Shown in pieces: positions 50,291 through 59,498 of a stretch of 64,000 nt of DNA (position 1 is the stretch's first letter; the number at the start of each line of letters is the position of its first letter). The notes beneath the pieces are model-generated. The model made no database searches. It was not told the origin of the DNA and was given only the letters and a program-made list of their open reading frames with translations. The stretch is from Maritalea sp051251695 (GTDB lineage Bacteria > Pseudomonadota > Alphaproteobacteria > Rhizobiales > Devosiaceae), in contig NZ_JBPOEU010000015.1 of the NCBI RefSeq assembly GCF_051251695.1, forward strand, positions 1-64,000. The letters run 5' to 3'. Made by a program: the position numbers and the translations under genes.

Positions 50291-51490
50291 ATGAGACAAC
50301 TCGCAGTTACATTTTTGGTTTTCGTACTGTTCGTTTTTGGCGCACAGGCGCAAGAGCAGGGCCAATTCGACCAAATATTGTTGGATGAAGGTTTGGCTCC
50401 GGCAGCGGAATATCTGGATACATTGCCACAAGAGCCGCGCACCCAGTTTTTGCGCGGGGCAGTTGAAACACTGATGGCGATCGAATTTATCCTGCAAGAG
50501 CGTTATAGTTCATATGCGGGACAATTGCCGTTTGTGCCGGGTGGGCGCACAATTTTGCGGACCAACCCAAACGCTGAATTTGATCCTGCTTTTGTTGAAG
50601 TCGCGCTAACCGGCGCGATTGAGCGATTGAAAACGGCCCAAGCAACGCTTGAACAGGTCGCGGGAAAAGAATTTGTCGCGCCGGTCGATCTGAACAATGT
50701 TTGGTTTGATATTGACAAAGACGGCATTCGGACCGACGACGAGTCTATTAGCGGATTTTTGGGCGCGGCGATTGATGTCAAAGTGATGTCTTTTAAGCTT
50801 CCAGTTGTAAAATTTGACAGTGCTGATGCCTATTGGTTGCTCGCCTATGTTCATGTGCTGCAAGGCATGTCGGAAATGGTGCTTTCTGTTGATCCAACAA
50901 CCGCCATCTCGAAAGTGTGGACCGGTCGTCAGCAAATGGAAGCGATGGGCGTTGTCGTTCGTGACCCGATTTTGGGTGAAGAAAATCTGATCGACACAAT
51001 AGCTATTGTTGTGACGGCATTGCATGGCAAGCCAGAAAAAGCACGTACTCAACTTGCGTTGGCTCATTTTAAAGAAATGATCGCCTTCAATGCAGCATTT
51101 TGGCAAACACTTGAATTTGAAACTGACAATGACGCGGAATGGCTGCCGAACAGCAAGCAGACCTCGGCTTTTGGGGTTAAAGTTGATGCTGAAATGGCGC
51201 TCGGCTGGCAGGCAGTTTTGGGTGAAATGTCTGCCGTTCTTGAAGGTGAGGCGCTTATTCCGTTTTGGCGGGTTCGTGCTTCAATAGACGGCGCATCGGA
51301 TACACAAGTTGGCGTCAATTTCGCCAAACTCATGAATGATCCGGGCGACTTTGATCTGTTACTGTTGGTACATGGCGCTGCTTTGGCTCCGTATTTAGAA
51401 CGTGGTCGGGTCATCGATAATTCTATATTCCAAAGATTTTCTAGATTGACCGGGGGGCAGACTGGACTGTTTGCCCTTTGGTTTAACTAG
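50291..51490 (+). CDS. Secreted protein of unknown function with an EF-hand-like loop
   Basis: A 399-aa protein with signal peptide to about residue 20 (FVLFVFGAQA). I do not recognise the family. The mature protein is mostly helical and acidic; residues 140-151 (DIDKDGIRTDDE) match the calcium-binding EF-hand loop at positions 1, 3, 5, 6, 9 and 12, although a partner loop is not evident. Start ATG 50291 is preferred to ATG 50285 because GGGG lies at a proper distance. It follows yqeY by 36 bp and may share its transcript. Confidence 0.72.
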   Translation: MRQLAVTFLVFVLFVFGAQAQEQGQFDQILLDEGLAPAAEYLDTLPQEPRTQFLRGAVETLMAIEFILQERYSSYAGQLPFVPGGRTILRTNPNAEFDPAFVEVALTGAIERLKTAQATLEQVAGKEFVAPVDLNNVWFDIDKDGIRTDDESISGFLGAAIDVKVMSFKLPVVKFDSADAYWLLAYVHVLQGMSEMVLSVDPTTAISKVWTGRQQMEAMGVVVRDPILGEENLIDTIAIVVTALHGKPEKARTQLALAHFKEMIAFNAAFWQTLEFETDNDAEWLPNSKQTSAFGVKVDAEMALGWQAVLGEMSAVLEGEALIPFWRVRASIDGASDTQVGVNFAKLMNDPGDFDLLLLVHGAALAPYLERGRVIDNSIFQRFSRLTGGQTGLFALWFN

Positions 51491-51546
51491 GGTCCAGACT
51501 CTAAACTGCATTCTAGTAAGAATTCTTCGCACGAACGGATAACCTC

Positions 51547-52047
51547 ATGGCTGATACCAAGTTGGTGAGCGCAGATGACTGCGCAGCCCTATTGGCATTT
51601 GAATTGCGCAATGCGGAATTTTTTGCTGCATTTGTGCCGCCTCGACCACCTAAAATGTTGACGAGTGAGGGCATGGCGAGCGCTATTGATGCGCTTGTGC
51701 GGGAAATTGATGCGGGTGAAGGCAAGTACTATGTCGCCTATTTAGAAGATCAAATTGTGGGTCGGCTGAACATTAGTTTTGAAGGTGATCGAGCTGAGTT
51801 CGGCTATCGGGTAGGCGAAGAATATTGCGGAAAAGGCTTCGCGTCTGAGTTTGTGAAGTTTGGGCTAATGCAAATTTCGTCAAACTCACTTGCGAAAGTT
51901 GCCCATGCTCATGCGCTATCTTCCAATCCAGCATCCATTCATGTCTTGCAAAAATGTGGGTTCACCCAAACGCACATAGTTAAAGATGGAGCCAAAGAAG
52001 TTGGCTTTGACGGCGATATCGTGTTTTTTGAACGCGCTGTGGACTGA
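51547..52047 (+). CDS. GNAT-family N-acetyltransferase
   Basis: A 166-aa protein of the RimJ/RimL-like GNAT branch: YRVGEEYCGKGFASEFVKFGL is the acetyl-CoA motif (C-G-K-G-F-A) and ALSSNPASIHVLQKCGF the typical final helix. Members often modify protein N-termini or small amines; the substrate is unknown. It lies 57 bp after the secreted-protein gene and 61 bp before dnaG. Confidence 0.87.
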   Translation: MADTKLVSADDCAALLAFELRNAEFFAAFVPPRPPKMLTSEGMASAIDALVREIDAGEGKYYVAYLEDQIVGRLNISFEGDRAEFGYRVGEEYCGKGFASEFVKFGLMQISSNSLAKVAHAHALSSNPASIHVLQKCGFTQTHIVKDGAKEVGFDGDIVFFERAVD

Positions 52048-52108
52048 ACACCTTAAAGTGCAATTCCATCACTTGCGCTTTGCCCCTCTTGCCCCTTAGA
52101 TTGTGTCG

Positions 52109-54061
52109 ATGCGGTTTACAGATCAATTTTTAGACGACATTCGGGATCGAATTTCGATCTCCCAAGTTGTGGGAGAGCAAGTCGTATGGGACAAGAAGAA
52201 GTCCCAGCCGCAAAAAGGTGATTTTTGGGCTTGCTGCCCATTTCATGGCGAGAAGACACCTAGTTTTCATGCAGATGACCGCCGTGGGCGTTATCATTGT
52301 TTTGGCTGTGGTGTTTCGGGCGATCATTTTCGGTTTCTAGTTGAAAAATCAGGTTTGAGTTTTCCTGAGGCTGTTGAAAAGCTTGCCGGCCAGGCAGGCA
52401 TTCCAATGCCAGCGCGTGATGCGCAAGCCGAAGCGCGGGACATTAAGCGCAAGTCGCTGTTCGACGTGATGGATTTGGCCGCGAGCTATTTCGAGCAGGC
52501 ATTGGCGGCAAATGTGGGTGCGCGGGCACGAGGATATTTGCATGAGCGCGGCGTGCTGCCAAAATTTCAAAACATGTTCCGCTTGGGATTTGCGCCAGAT
52601 AGTCGCAACGGGCTGAAAGAGTATCTCGCCTCAAACGGCGTTACAGCCAAAGAAATGATTGATTGCGGCCTTTTGGTTTCAGGCGATGATATTGCGGTGC
52701 CGTTTGATCGGTTTCGCAATCGCTTGATGTTCCCAATCAATGATTTTCGAGGTCGTGTTGTTGCGTTTGGTGGGCGGGCCATGTCGCCGGAGGCGCGGGC
52801 AAAATATCTCAATTCGCCAGAAACAGAGCTCTTTCATAAGCGGCGCACCCTTTATAACGGCCAAATGGCACGCCAAGCATCCCATGACGGCAAACCACTG
52901 ATTGTTGTTGAGGGCTATATGGATGTTATCGCGCTGGTGCAGGCTGGATTTGAAGGGGCTGTCGCGCCCCTTGGTACAGCGCTGACGGAGGAACATCTGG
53001 GTCTTTTATGGAAAATGGCAGACAGTCCTGTGCTTTGTTTTGACGGGGACGTTGCTGGGCAACGCGCCGCATCCAAGTCGATGGACATCATGCTGCCGAT
53101 GCTGAAACCTGGCGTTTCTGCCAAAATTGCGACGCTGCCTGACGGTGTAGACCCTGACGATTTGATTCAAAAAGAGGGCCGCAAAGGGTTCGAGGACTTG
53201 CTTGGAAGTGCGACACCGCTTTCCGAGGCAGTTTGGGAACGTGAAACGCGCAGCGTAAATGCCGATACGCCTGAGGCCAAAGCCGCGCTCGAACACCGCC
53301 TTAGGGGCATTGCGAACGAGATAGGCGATAAGTCCGTCAGCAAACATTATGGGCAGGCGTTTAACGACAAACTCTATAAGTATTTTCGTCCGCAACGTCA
53401 GTATACGGGCAAATATACAGGTGGCAGTAACCAGAACAATTCCGGCTTTCGGCGTGATGCAGGACGTGACGCACGCGGCGCGGTGAGTGTTGGGCGAGGG
53501 GGCTATCAGCTGGGTAGTTCTTTGAAAAAAACATTGGCACCAAATTCCGCTGCGACTGGGGTTGCATCTCGCGAAGCTGTAATCATCGCTGGCTTGGTCA
53601 ATCACCCGGAACTCGTTGAGCGTCATTTAGAAGATTTGGCTGAAATTGATCTGACTTCCAATGTGGTGCGGCGCATTTTGGACGTCGTCATGTCGCAAGT
53701 GACAGCAAATCCTGAGATTGAAAATAAAGACCTTCGAACAGCGCTTGCTAAGTTCGGTTGTGAGACTGAATTGGCCCAAATCGACTATATTGTGCGCCAG
53801 CAGGGCATATGGCAGGTCACCCCGGAAGCTGACAGTCAGGACGCTGAGGTTGGATTAAATCACGCTTTGGCCTTGCATTATAAATCACATCGCTTAAATA
53901 GAGAACTTAAAGCAGCCGAATTGGCGCTGGGCAGTGACCCGAGCGAAGAGTCGTATGAAAGGCTGCGTGACATCCAGAACCAGATTACCAGTGTTGATGG
54001 CACTGAGGCTCTGATTGAGGGATTTGGTTCGTTATCTGGGCGCTCGACGCGGGATCTTTAA
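52109..54061 (+). CDS. dnaG: DNA primase
   Basis: Makes RNA primers for replication with DnaB helicase. 650 aa: N-terminal CHC2 zinc finger (CCPFHGEKTPSFH ... CFGCG), primase core with the Toprim motifs VVEGYMDVIAL and DGDVAGQRAA, and a C-terminal DnaB-binding domain. A Gly/Arg/Gln-rich linker at about 435-480 (GKYTGGSNQ, GRDARGAVSVGRG) is typical of alphaproteobacterial primases. ATG 52109 follows a TTG at 52103 in frame; neither has a good ribosome site. rpoD follows. Confidence 0.96.
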   Translation: MRFTDQFLDDIRDRISISQVVGEQVVWDKKKSQPQKGDFWACCPFHGEKTPSFHADDRRGRYHCFGCGVSGDHFRFLVEKSGLSFPEAVEKLAGQAGIPMPARDAQAEARDIKRKSLFDVMDLAASYFEQALAANVGARARGYLHERGVLPKFQNMFRLGFAPDSRNGLKEYLASNGVTAKEMIDCGLLVSGDDIAVPFDRFRNRLMFPINDFRGRVVAFGGRAMSPEARAKYLNSPETELFHKRRTLYNGQMARQASHDGKPLIVVEGYMDVIALVQAGFEGAVAPLGTALTEEHLGLLWKMADSPVLCFDGDVAGQRAASKSMDIMLPMLKPGVSAKIATLPDGVDPDDLIQKEGRKGFEDLLGSATPLSEAVWERETRSVNADTPEAKAALEHRLRGIANEIGDKSVSKHYGQAFNDKLYKYFRPQRQYTGKYTGGSNQNNSGFRRDAGRDARGAVSVGRGGYQLGSSLKKTLAPNSAATGVASREAVIIAGLVNHPELVERHLEDLAEIDLTSNVVRRILDVVMSQVTANPEIENKDLRTALAKFGCETELAQIDYIVRQQGIWQVTPEADSQDAEVGLNHALALHYKSHRLNRELKAAELALGSDPSEESYERLRDIQNQITSVDGTEALIEGFGSLSGRSTRDL

Positions 54062-54244
54062 GTGAAAGATTACGGTCGGCGTTTTTGTGCATCTGACGTT
54101 AAGTTATTGCATTTGGTAACGAAACTGAAACCATGATTGTTGTATTCCCTTAGGGGATTTAACGGCAATCGCCCCTGTCTCGGCTTTGTTGTCTCACCAT
54201 ATATTCTCGGCAATTTTGCCGGCTACCCGTTCAGGAGAACATGA

Positions 54245-56299
54245 ATGGCGACTAAGGCTCAGAAAGAAACTGAGAAGCCAGAATCAGGCGAAGGTCAAGA
54301 CGGACCCCTTCTCGATCTTTCCGCTTCTGCGGTCAAGAAAATGATCAAGCTCGCGAAAAAACGCGGGTATGTGACTTATGACGAACTCAATGAGGTGATG
54401 CCTTCAAACGAAGTGTCATCCGAACAAATTGAGGACATAATGGCGATGCTTTCAGAAATGGGCATCTCTGTTATCGAAGAAGATGAAGTAGAGGAACACG
54501 AGGCCGAACAACGCGCCAAAACAGGTACAGAGGTTGCAGTTGCAACCGGTACGGCAGTTGCTTCGAAATCGAACGCTCGCGAAGGTTCTGACAGAACTGA
54601 TGATCCGGTGCGCATGTATTTGCGCGAAATGGGCACAGTTGAGTTATTGAGCCGCGAAGGCGAGATAGCGATTGCCAAGCGTATCGAGGCGGGTCGAGAG
54701 ACCATGATCGAAGGCTTGTGTGAAAGCCCCTTGACGTTCCAGGCGATTATTATCTGGCGCGATCAGTTGGCCGAAGGTGAGATTTTGTTGCGAGACATTA
54801 TCGATCTGGAAGCCACATATGCTGGTCCAGATGCGAAGCCAGCTGAACCCAATGCCCATACGACAAATGGTAGACCCAATGTCTTGGCTCGCGTCCAAGC
54901 CAATGCTGAAGCTAACGCTAAAGCGGCAGAAAATGCGAAGAATGGCACCCCTGAAGATGAGAAAAAGCCAGAGGGTCAAGAAGGCGAAACCAATGACGAA
55001 GATGACGATGAAGACGACGAGTTCGAGAACAATCTCTCATTGTCGGCAATGGAAGCTGAACTAAAGCCTCAAGTCGTTGAGATTTTTGATCTGATCGCGA
55101 GCACTTATGCAAAATTGCGTAAATTGCACGATGAGCAAGTTGAACTCAAACTCAATTCACAAGACCTTACGACCGGTAAGCAGAAAAAGCTGGCTGATCT
55201 TCATGTTGAAGTGATCAAGGAAGTTAAATCATTATCGTTGCATAACGGTCGGATTGAAGCGCTTGTTGAGCAGCTTTACGATATCAATAAAGGCCTTGTG
55301 CGTATTGAAGGTCGTCTTTTGCGGTTGGCAGAAAGCTACGGCATTAAGCGCGTTGACTTCTTGGAGCACTATCAAGGTTCTGAGCTTGATCCTGAATGGA
55401 TTGATCGGGTTTCTACGTTGCCGATTGCCGGTTGGACCAACTTTGCTATCGCTGAACGCGATATGATTGAAGAGTTGCGCGACGAGATCAAAACACTTGC
55501 CCAAGAAACTGGCGTTGATATTGCTGAATATCGTCAGCTGGTTCAAAAGGTTCAAAAAGGCGAACGCGAAGCAGCGATTGCCAAGAAGGAAATGGTTGAA
55601 GCCAACCTTCGCTTGGTTATCTCGATTGCTAAGAAATACACAAACCGTGGGTTGCAGTTCTTGGATCTTATTCAAGAGGGCAATATTGGTTTGATGAAGG
55701 CCGTTGATAAGTTTGAATATCGTCGAGGCTATAAATTCTCGACCTATGCAACATGGTGGATCCGTCAAGCGATCACCCGTTCAATTGCCGACCAAGCGCG
55801 TACGATCCGTATTCCGGTACACATGATCGAAACGATCAATAAGATTGTGCGGACATCACGTCAGATGTTGCACGAAATTGGTCGCGAGCCGACACCAGAG
55901 GAATTGAGCGAAAAGCTTCAAATGCCTTTGGATAAGGTGCGCAAGGTATTGAAGATTGCAAAAGAACCTATCTCTTTGGAAACGCCAATCGGTGATGAGG
56001 AAGACAGCAATCTTGGCGACTTCATTCCGGATAGCAATGCGATACAGCCAATTGATGCGGCGATCCAGTCGAACTTGCGCGAAACAACAACGCGGGTTCT
56101 CGCTTCGCTTACACCGCGTGAAGAACGTGTGTTGCGGATGCGCTTTGGTATCGGCATGAACACCGACCATACGCTGGAAGAAGTTGGCCAGCAATTTAGC
56201 GTGACACGGGAACGTATTCGTCAGATTGAGGCGAAGGCTTTGCGCAAGTTGAAGCATCCAAGTCGTAGCCGCAAATTGCGGTCTTTCTTGGACAACTAG
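54245..56299 (+). CDS. rpoD: RNA polymerase primary sigma factor (sigma-70)
   Basis: A 684-aa housekeeping sigma factor. Region 1.1 at about 20-90, region 1.2 starting DDPVRMYLREMG, an acidic non-conserved region (NDEDDDEDDEFENN) near 255-270, region 2 with the -10-binding helix (YRRGYKFSTYATWWIRQAITR), region 3, and region 4 with the -35-binding helix (VTRERIRQIEAKALRKLKHP). AGGAG is before ATG 54245. The order dnaG-rpoD is conserved in bacteria. A terminator follows at 56322. Confidence 0.98.
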   Translation: MATKAQKETEKPESGEGQDGPLLDLSASAVKKMIKLAKKRGYVTYDELNEVMPSNEVSSEQIEDIMAMLSEMGISVIEEDEVEEHEAEQRAKTGTEVAVATGTAVASKSNAREGSDRTDDPVRMYLREMGTVELLSREGEIAIAKRIEAGRETMIEGLCESPLTFQAIIIWRDQLAEGEILLRDIIDLEATYAGPDAKPAEPNAHTTNGRPNVLARVQANAEANAKAAENAKNGTPEDEKKPEGQEGETNDEDDDEDDEFENNLSLSAMEAELKPQVVEIFDLIASTYAKLRKLHDEQVELKLNSQDLTTGKQKKLADLHVEVIKEVKSLSLHNGRIEALVEQLYDINKGLVRIEGRLLRLAESYGIKRVDFLEHYQGSELDPEWIDRVSTLPIAGWTNFAIAERDMIEELRDEIKTLAQETGVDIAEYRQLVQKVQKGEREAAIAKKEMVEANLRLVISIAKKYTNRGLQFLDLIQEGNIGLMKAVDKFEYRRGYKFSTYATWWIRQAITRSIADQARTIRIPVHMIETINKIVRTSRQMLHEIGREPTPEELSEKLQMPLDKVRKVLKIAKEPISLETPIGDEEDSNLGDFIPDSNAIQPIDAAIQSNLRETTTRVLASLTPREERVLRMRFGIGMNTDHTLEEVGQQFSVTRERIRQIEAKALRKLKHPSRSRKLRSFLDN

Positions 56300-56321
56300 T
56301 CGAGCTGACAAATCGAATTTT

Positions 56322-56345
56322 AAGGGCCCTGCGGGGCCCTTTTTA
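56322..56345 (+). terminator. Rho-independent terminator after rpoD
   Basis: AAGGGCCC/GGGCCCTT stem with loop TGCG, then TTTT, 22 bp after the rpoD stop codon. Confidence 0.9.
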
Positions 56346-56825
56346 TTGTGCAAATTTGGTGTTTCTGATCGTCAATGTCGAGAAGCGGGTTTCCATTGCA
56401 GCCTCGCTTAGGCGAGAAGCGGCGGATTTTCTTGAACAAACCAGACTAAGCGATTCAAATGATTCATAAATTGGGTTGAGTTCGATTACTTACGCAATAG
56501 GGCAAGTTATGCGCAACGGGTTTGGTGCCGAAATTGGATTGAGATTCAAAGCCAATGGTTTGCGTGAGTTTTTTGAATCAACTTATGAGCGCAAATATTC
56601 TTGCAACTGCTATGCCATTCGCGGCATTTTCCCGACATCCGATGTGGCCGAACAACACGGCTAAACCATCAAAAGATGATTCAATTTCAGCGACTTGTCT
56701 TGATTTGTTGAATCAATTCATAAGGATAGCAGGAACTGCTGTGCTTGGTTGTAGTTTGAAAACCCTTCCAAGGTGTGAACGCGGTCGCATAAAAGCGACC
56801 GCGCATGGTTTTATTGTGCATGGTT
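56346..56825. other. 480-bp region without recognised genes
   Basis: Apart from a small hairpin CTCGC/GCGAG near 56404, a strong hairpin CGCGGTCGC/GCGACCGCG with loop ATAAAA at 56780-56803, and the short tandem repeat that follows, I see nothing. Open frames here have no ribosome sites and no protein-like composition. The strong hairpin lies just past the stop of the minus-strand membrane-protein gene and may end or protect its message, but has no T-run. Confidence 0.5.
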
Positions 56826-56844
56826 TTATTGTGCATGGTTTTTA
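56804..56844. repeat. 15-bp tandem repeat at the 3' end of a gene
   Basis: CATGGTTTTATTGTG occurs twice in a row (56804-56818, 56819-56833) with a third partial copy to 56844. It covers the last codons and the stop of the minus-strand membrane-protein gene; each unit carries a TAA in that gene's frame, so extra copies leave the protein unchanged. Confidence 0.8.
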
Positions 56845-57206
56845 GGGAACCATCGCCATAGCAAAATTGAGAAAAGTGCTGCATTGAACATCGGAAATGC
56901 CGCAACGGATATACTGATGACACCGGTCGTTAAGTAATAGGCACCAGCCGCAAAATCTATGAGCTGAATGAAGATCATATTGCGGATCCAGAAGTGGTCT
57001 GGTTTTTCCTGCCGCGCCAACATTGCCATGCCAGCTCCATAGGCGATAAAGCGACCCGCCAACATGCCCAGCATATAATTGTTGTCGATCGGTGGGGCGG
57101 ACAACCCCATGAGCAAAAAGAATTGTTGAGGCATGACAAGTGTCAGCGCACCCAAGGCAAATTGAGAAATGGCGATTATCCAAAGAAGGATTTTTTGTTT
57201 AGTCAT
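56826..57206 (-). CDS. Four-helix membrane protein of unknown function
   Basis: A 126-aa protein of four hydrophobic segments (ILLWIIAISQFALGALTLVMP; MLGMLAGRFIAYGAGMAML; IFIQLIDFAAGAYYLTTGVI; FPMFNAALFSILLW). I know no named family for it with confidence. ATG 57206 has GGAG six bases upstream; the longer frame (57272) crosses the promoter region. It diverges from an HxlR regulator across 101 bp with a dyad, so it is the likely target of that regulator. Confidence 0.75.
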   Translation of the reverse strand: MTKQKILLWIIAISQFALGALTLVMPQQFFLLMGLSAPPIDNNYMLGMLAGRFIAYGAGMAMLARQEKPDHFWIRNMIFIQLIDFAAGAYYLTTGVISISVAAFPMFNAALFSILLWRWFPKNHAQ

Positions 57207-57246
57207 GAAAGGCTCCATTGTTTCCTTGCCATGATCTAACTTATGA

Positions 57247-57281
57247 ACTATACAAAAGGAAGTAGTTACCAAAAGTATAGT
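57247..57281. promoter_or_regulatory. Inverted repeat between HxlR regulator and membrane-protein gene
   Basis: ACTATAC and GTATAGT form 7-bp perfect arms separated by 21 bp, between divergent start codons at 57206 and 57308. A long-spaced dyad of this kind suits the HxlR winged-helix dimer; the TATAC/GTATA halves may also hold -10 elements for the two genes. Confidence 0.5.
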
Positions 57282-57307
57282 GTTATTTTGTTGGAAACAG
57301 GTGCGCC

Positions 57308-57631
57308 ATGTTGAAAGATAATTGTGATGAAAGTTGTCCCGTTGCGCGGGCGAATGGTGTGTTGGGCGGCAAGTGGACGACGCTGATCATCCGCGATCTT
57401 TTGTCGGGCAAGAAGCGTTATTCTGAATTGCAGCGTTCGTTGGTTGGGATAAGTCCCAGAATGTTGGCGCAGCGTTTGTCGGATCTTGATGCAGCGGGGA
57501 TCGTTTCCAAAACCATATATCCAACGGTTCCGCCAAAAACGGAATATGAACTGACAGAGTTGGGGGGAAGTGCCCACAACGTGATTGGTGCGATGGCAAA
57601 GTTCGGGCAGATATTGGCAGCGCGTGACTGA
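57308..57631 (+). CDS. HxlR-family transcriptional regulator
   Basis: A 107-aa winged-helix regulator. Start MLKDNCDESCPVARANGVLGGKW has the typical HxlR cysteine (CPVARA), used as a redox or electrophile sensor in several relatives (for example YodB and HypR), and an extra Cys. The DNA-binding part is RYSELQRSLVGISPRMLAQRL. It diverges from a four-helix membrane protein gene, its likely target, and precedes the HlyU-like gene by 38 bp. Confidence 0.9.
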   Translation: MLKDNCDESCPVARANGVLGGKWTTLIIRDLLSGKKRYSELQRSLVGISPRMLAQRLSDLDAAGIVSKTIYPTVPPKTEYELTELGGSAHNVIGAMAKFGQILAARD

Positions 57632-57669
57632 TAGGTTATGCAGGGACCTAAATTGAAACGGAGGCGCAT

Positions 57670-57960
57670 ATGTCATTTTTGAAAAAACTATTTGGGTTGG
57701 GTGGGGACGACGCAGCGCCGGGCGAGCCCAAGATATTGAGTGAAGAAACCCACGAAGGGTATCTCATCAAAGCCAAAGAAATGAAGGTTGGTTCAGAATA
57801 CCAATTGGCCGGAACGATCGAAAAAGAAATCAATGGCGAGTTGAAAACCTCCACGTTTATTCGCGCAGATCGTTTGGCAAGTGCTGAGATGGTGAGCAGT
57901 GCGGCCATCAACAAAGCAAAGCAAATCATCAAGGAGCAAGGCGACCGCCTTTTTGATTAA
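57670..57960 (+). CDS. HlyU-family protein
   Basis: A 96-aa protein matching the small HlyU family of alphaproteobacteria: start MSFLKKLFGLGG, centre ETHEGYLIKAKEMKVGSEYQLAGTIEK, then RADRLASAEMVSSAAINKAKQII. The name comes from a haemolysin activator annotation, but no helix-turn-helix is evident in this chain, so a transcriptional role is doubtful. GGAGG lies ten bases before the ATG. Confidence 0.85.
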   Translation: MSFLKKLFGLGGDDAAPGEPKILSEETHEGYLIKAKEMKVGSEYQLAGTIEKEINGELKTSTFIRADRLASAEMVSSAAINKAKQIIKEQGDRLFD

Positions 57961-58096
57961 GTTGATGCGGCTGACTTTTTGATTTTACTGACCGGTACGA
58001 GATAATAGGTGACAGGCGTCGCTATTTGATCAACGTTAGAGTGTAGTATCGACCCATAGGGTATTGCATTCCCCGTTTGCATTAATTGCGATTTTT

Positions 58097-59434
58097 ATGA
58101 CCCAAGCCAAATTCACCAAAGGCAGTTTACTCAAGCACGTCATGGTGGTGTCGCTGACCTCCAGTTTTGGGTCTATGATCCTGCATACTGTGGGATTTGT
58201 AGATCTCATTTTCATCTCGATGTTGGGAAATGCCAGCCTTGCGGCGGCCGCCGGTTATGGTGGCGTTGTGATGTTTGCAGCGGTTGCCATAAGTGTGGGG
58301 ATTTCTACAGCCGCAGGTACTTTAGCCGCTAGGAGTATCGGTGCTTCACGACTTGCCGACGCCCGCAGGCAGGTGATGAGCGTTCTCACCATTGGTGTTG
58401 GCTTGAGTTGCATTATCGTTATTGCGGTATTGTTCAACTTAGATTGGATCATAAAAGCGCTAGGTGCTGAAGGCGAAACCGCAGCGCTTACAAAAACCTT
58501 CCTTATGGTCCTATTTCCGGTCATGCCGATCCTGATGTTTGGCATGATCTGCGGTACAATTTTAAGAGCCCATGGCGATGCGAAGCAGCCGATGATTTCG
58601 ATTGCTATTGGGGGATTGGTCAATGCGGTTCTCGACCCAATTTTGATATTTGGCTTTGGGCTCGGGTTAAAAGGGGCAGCGTTCGCTTCGGTCGCGGCTT
58701 ACGTCGTGATTATGGTTGCGCAGGTCGCACCGCTCATCCTCAAATATGACGGCATTGCAAAGTTCAACCTTTCCAGTGTTCGTCGCGACTTTATGATTGT
58801 TTGCAAATTGGCGGCGCCAGCCATTATGGCAAATTTGGCAACGCCGATTGGAAATGTGCTGATTACGCGTGAGCTTGCTCGTTTTGGCACGGATGCCGTG
58901 GCGGGATTTGCCATTATTCGCCGCATCGTTCCCATCGCGTTTTCAGTCGTCTTCACAGTGAGCGGGGCGGTGGGGCCAATAATTGGTCAGAACTTTGGCG
59001 CGGGCCATAAGGACCGAATGTTTGAAACCTTGTTTGCCTCATTAAAGTTTGTAACGGCCTATATCATGGTTGCAGCGACCATGCTGTTCATCCTTAGATT
59101 TCCTATCATTCAGATTTTTGGAATTAAAGGCGATGGACTTTCACTTGTTTTGCTATTTTGCGGTCCACTTGCATTTGCCTTCACATTTGAAGCTTGGCTT
59201 TTTGTGAGCAACGCTGCCTTTAACACGCTGGGCCGCCCCATATATTCGATGTGGTTGAATTGGGGACGCCATACGATTGGCACTTGGCCATTCATCTTGA
59301 TGGGTGCGCATTTTTGGGGCGTTAATGGTGTTCTTATCGGCCCGGCATTTGGCGGGGCATTGTTCGCGGTGGTTGGGGTGCTGCTTGCAAATAGGGTTAT
59401 TCACAATAGTTTGTTGGGTGAAAGCGCGAAATGA
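58097..59434 (+). CDS. MATE-family efflux transporter
   Basis: A 445-aa multidrug or metabolite exporter of 12 membrane segments in two 6-helix bundles, driven by Na+ or H+. VSLTSSFGSMILHTVGFVDLIFISMLG is the first MATE repeat's start; GAVGPIIGQNFGAGH marks the second. The open frame begins with TTG 58064, but ATG 58097 is directly before the first conserved segment; neither has a clear ribosome site. Convergent with an MFS gene. Substrate unknown. Confidence 0.9.
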   Translation: MTQAKFTKGSLLKHVMVVSLTSSFGSMILHTVGFVDLIFISMLGNASLAAAAGYGGVVMFAAVAISVGISTAAGTLAARSIGASRLADARRQVMSVLTIGVGLSCIIVIAVLFNLDWIIKALGAEGETAALTKTFLMVLFPVMPILMFGMICGTILRAHGDAKQPMISIAIGGLVNAVLDPILIFGFGLGLKGAAFASVAAYVVIMVAQVAPLILKYDGIAKFNLSSVRRDFMIVCKLAAPAIMANLATPIGNVLITRELARFGTDAVAGFAIIRRIVPIAFSVVFTVSGAVGPIIGQNFGAGHKDRMFETLFASLKFVTAYIMVAATMLFILRFPIIQIFGIKGDGLSLVLLFCGPLAFAFTFEAWLFVSNAAFNTLGRPIYSMWLNWGRHTIGTWPFILMGAHFWGVNGVLIGPAFGGALFAVVGVLLANRVIHNSLLGESAK

Positions 59435-59498
59435 AAAGTTGCCCATGCAACAGTTTGCAAATTCGTTGACACCGCCCGACCAATGTCTTGTAACAACA

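Noticed and set aside
53006..53626. 206-codon open frame opposite dnaG
   Set aside because: Antisense shadow of the intact primase gene.
56346..56825. Possible tRNA or other RNA gene after rpoD
   Set aside because: No T-loop GGTTCRA or matching acceptor stem could be found.
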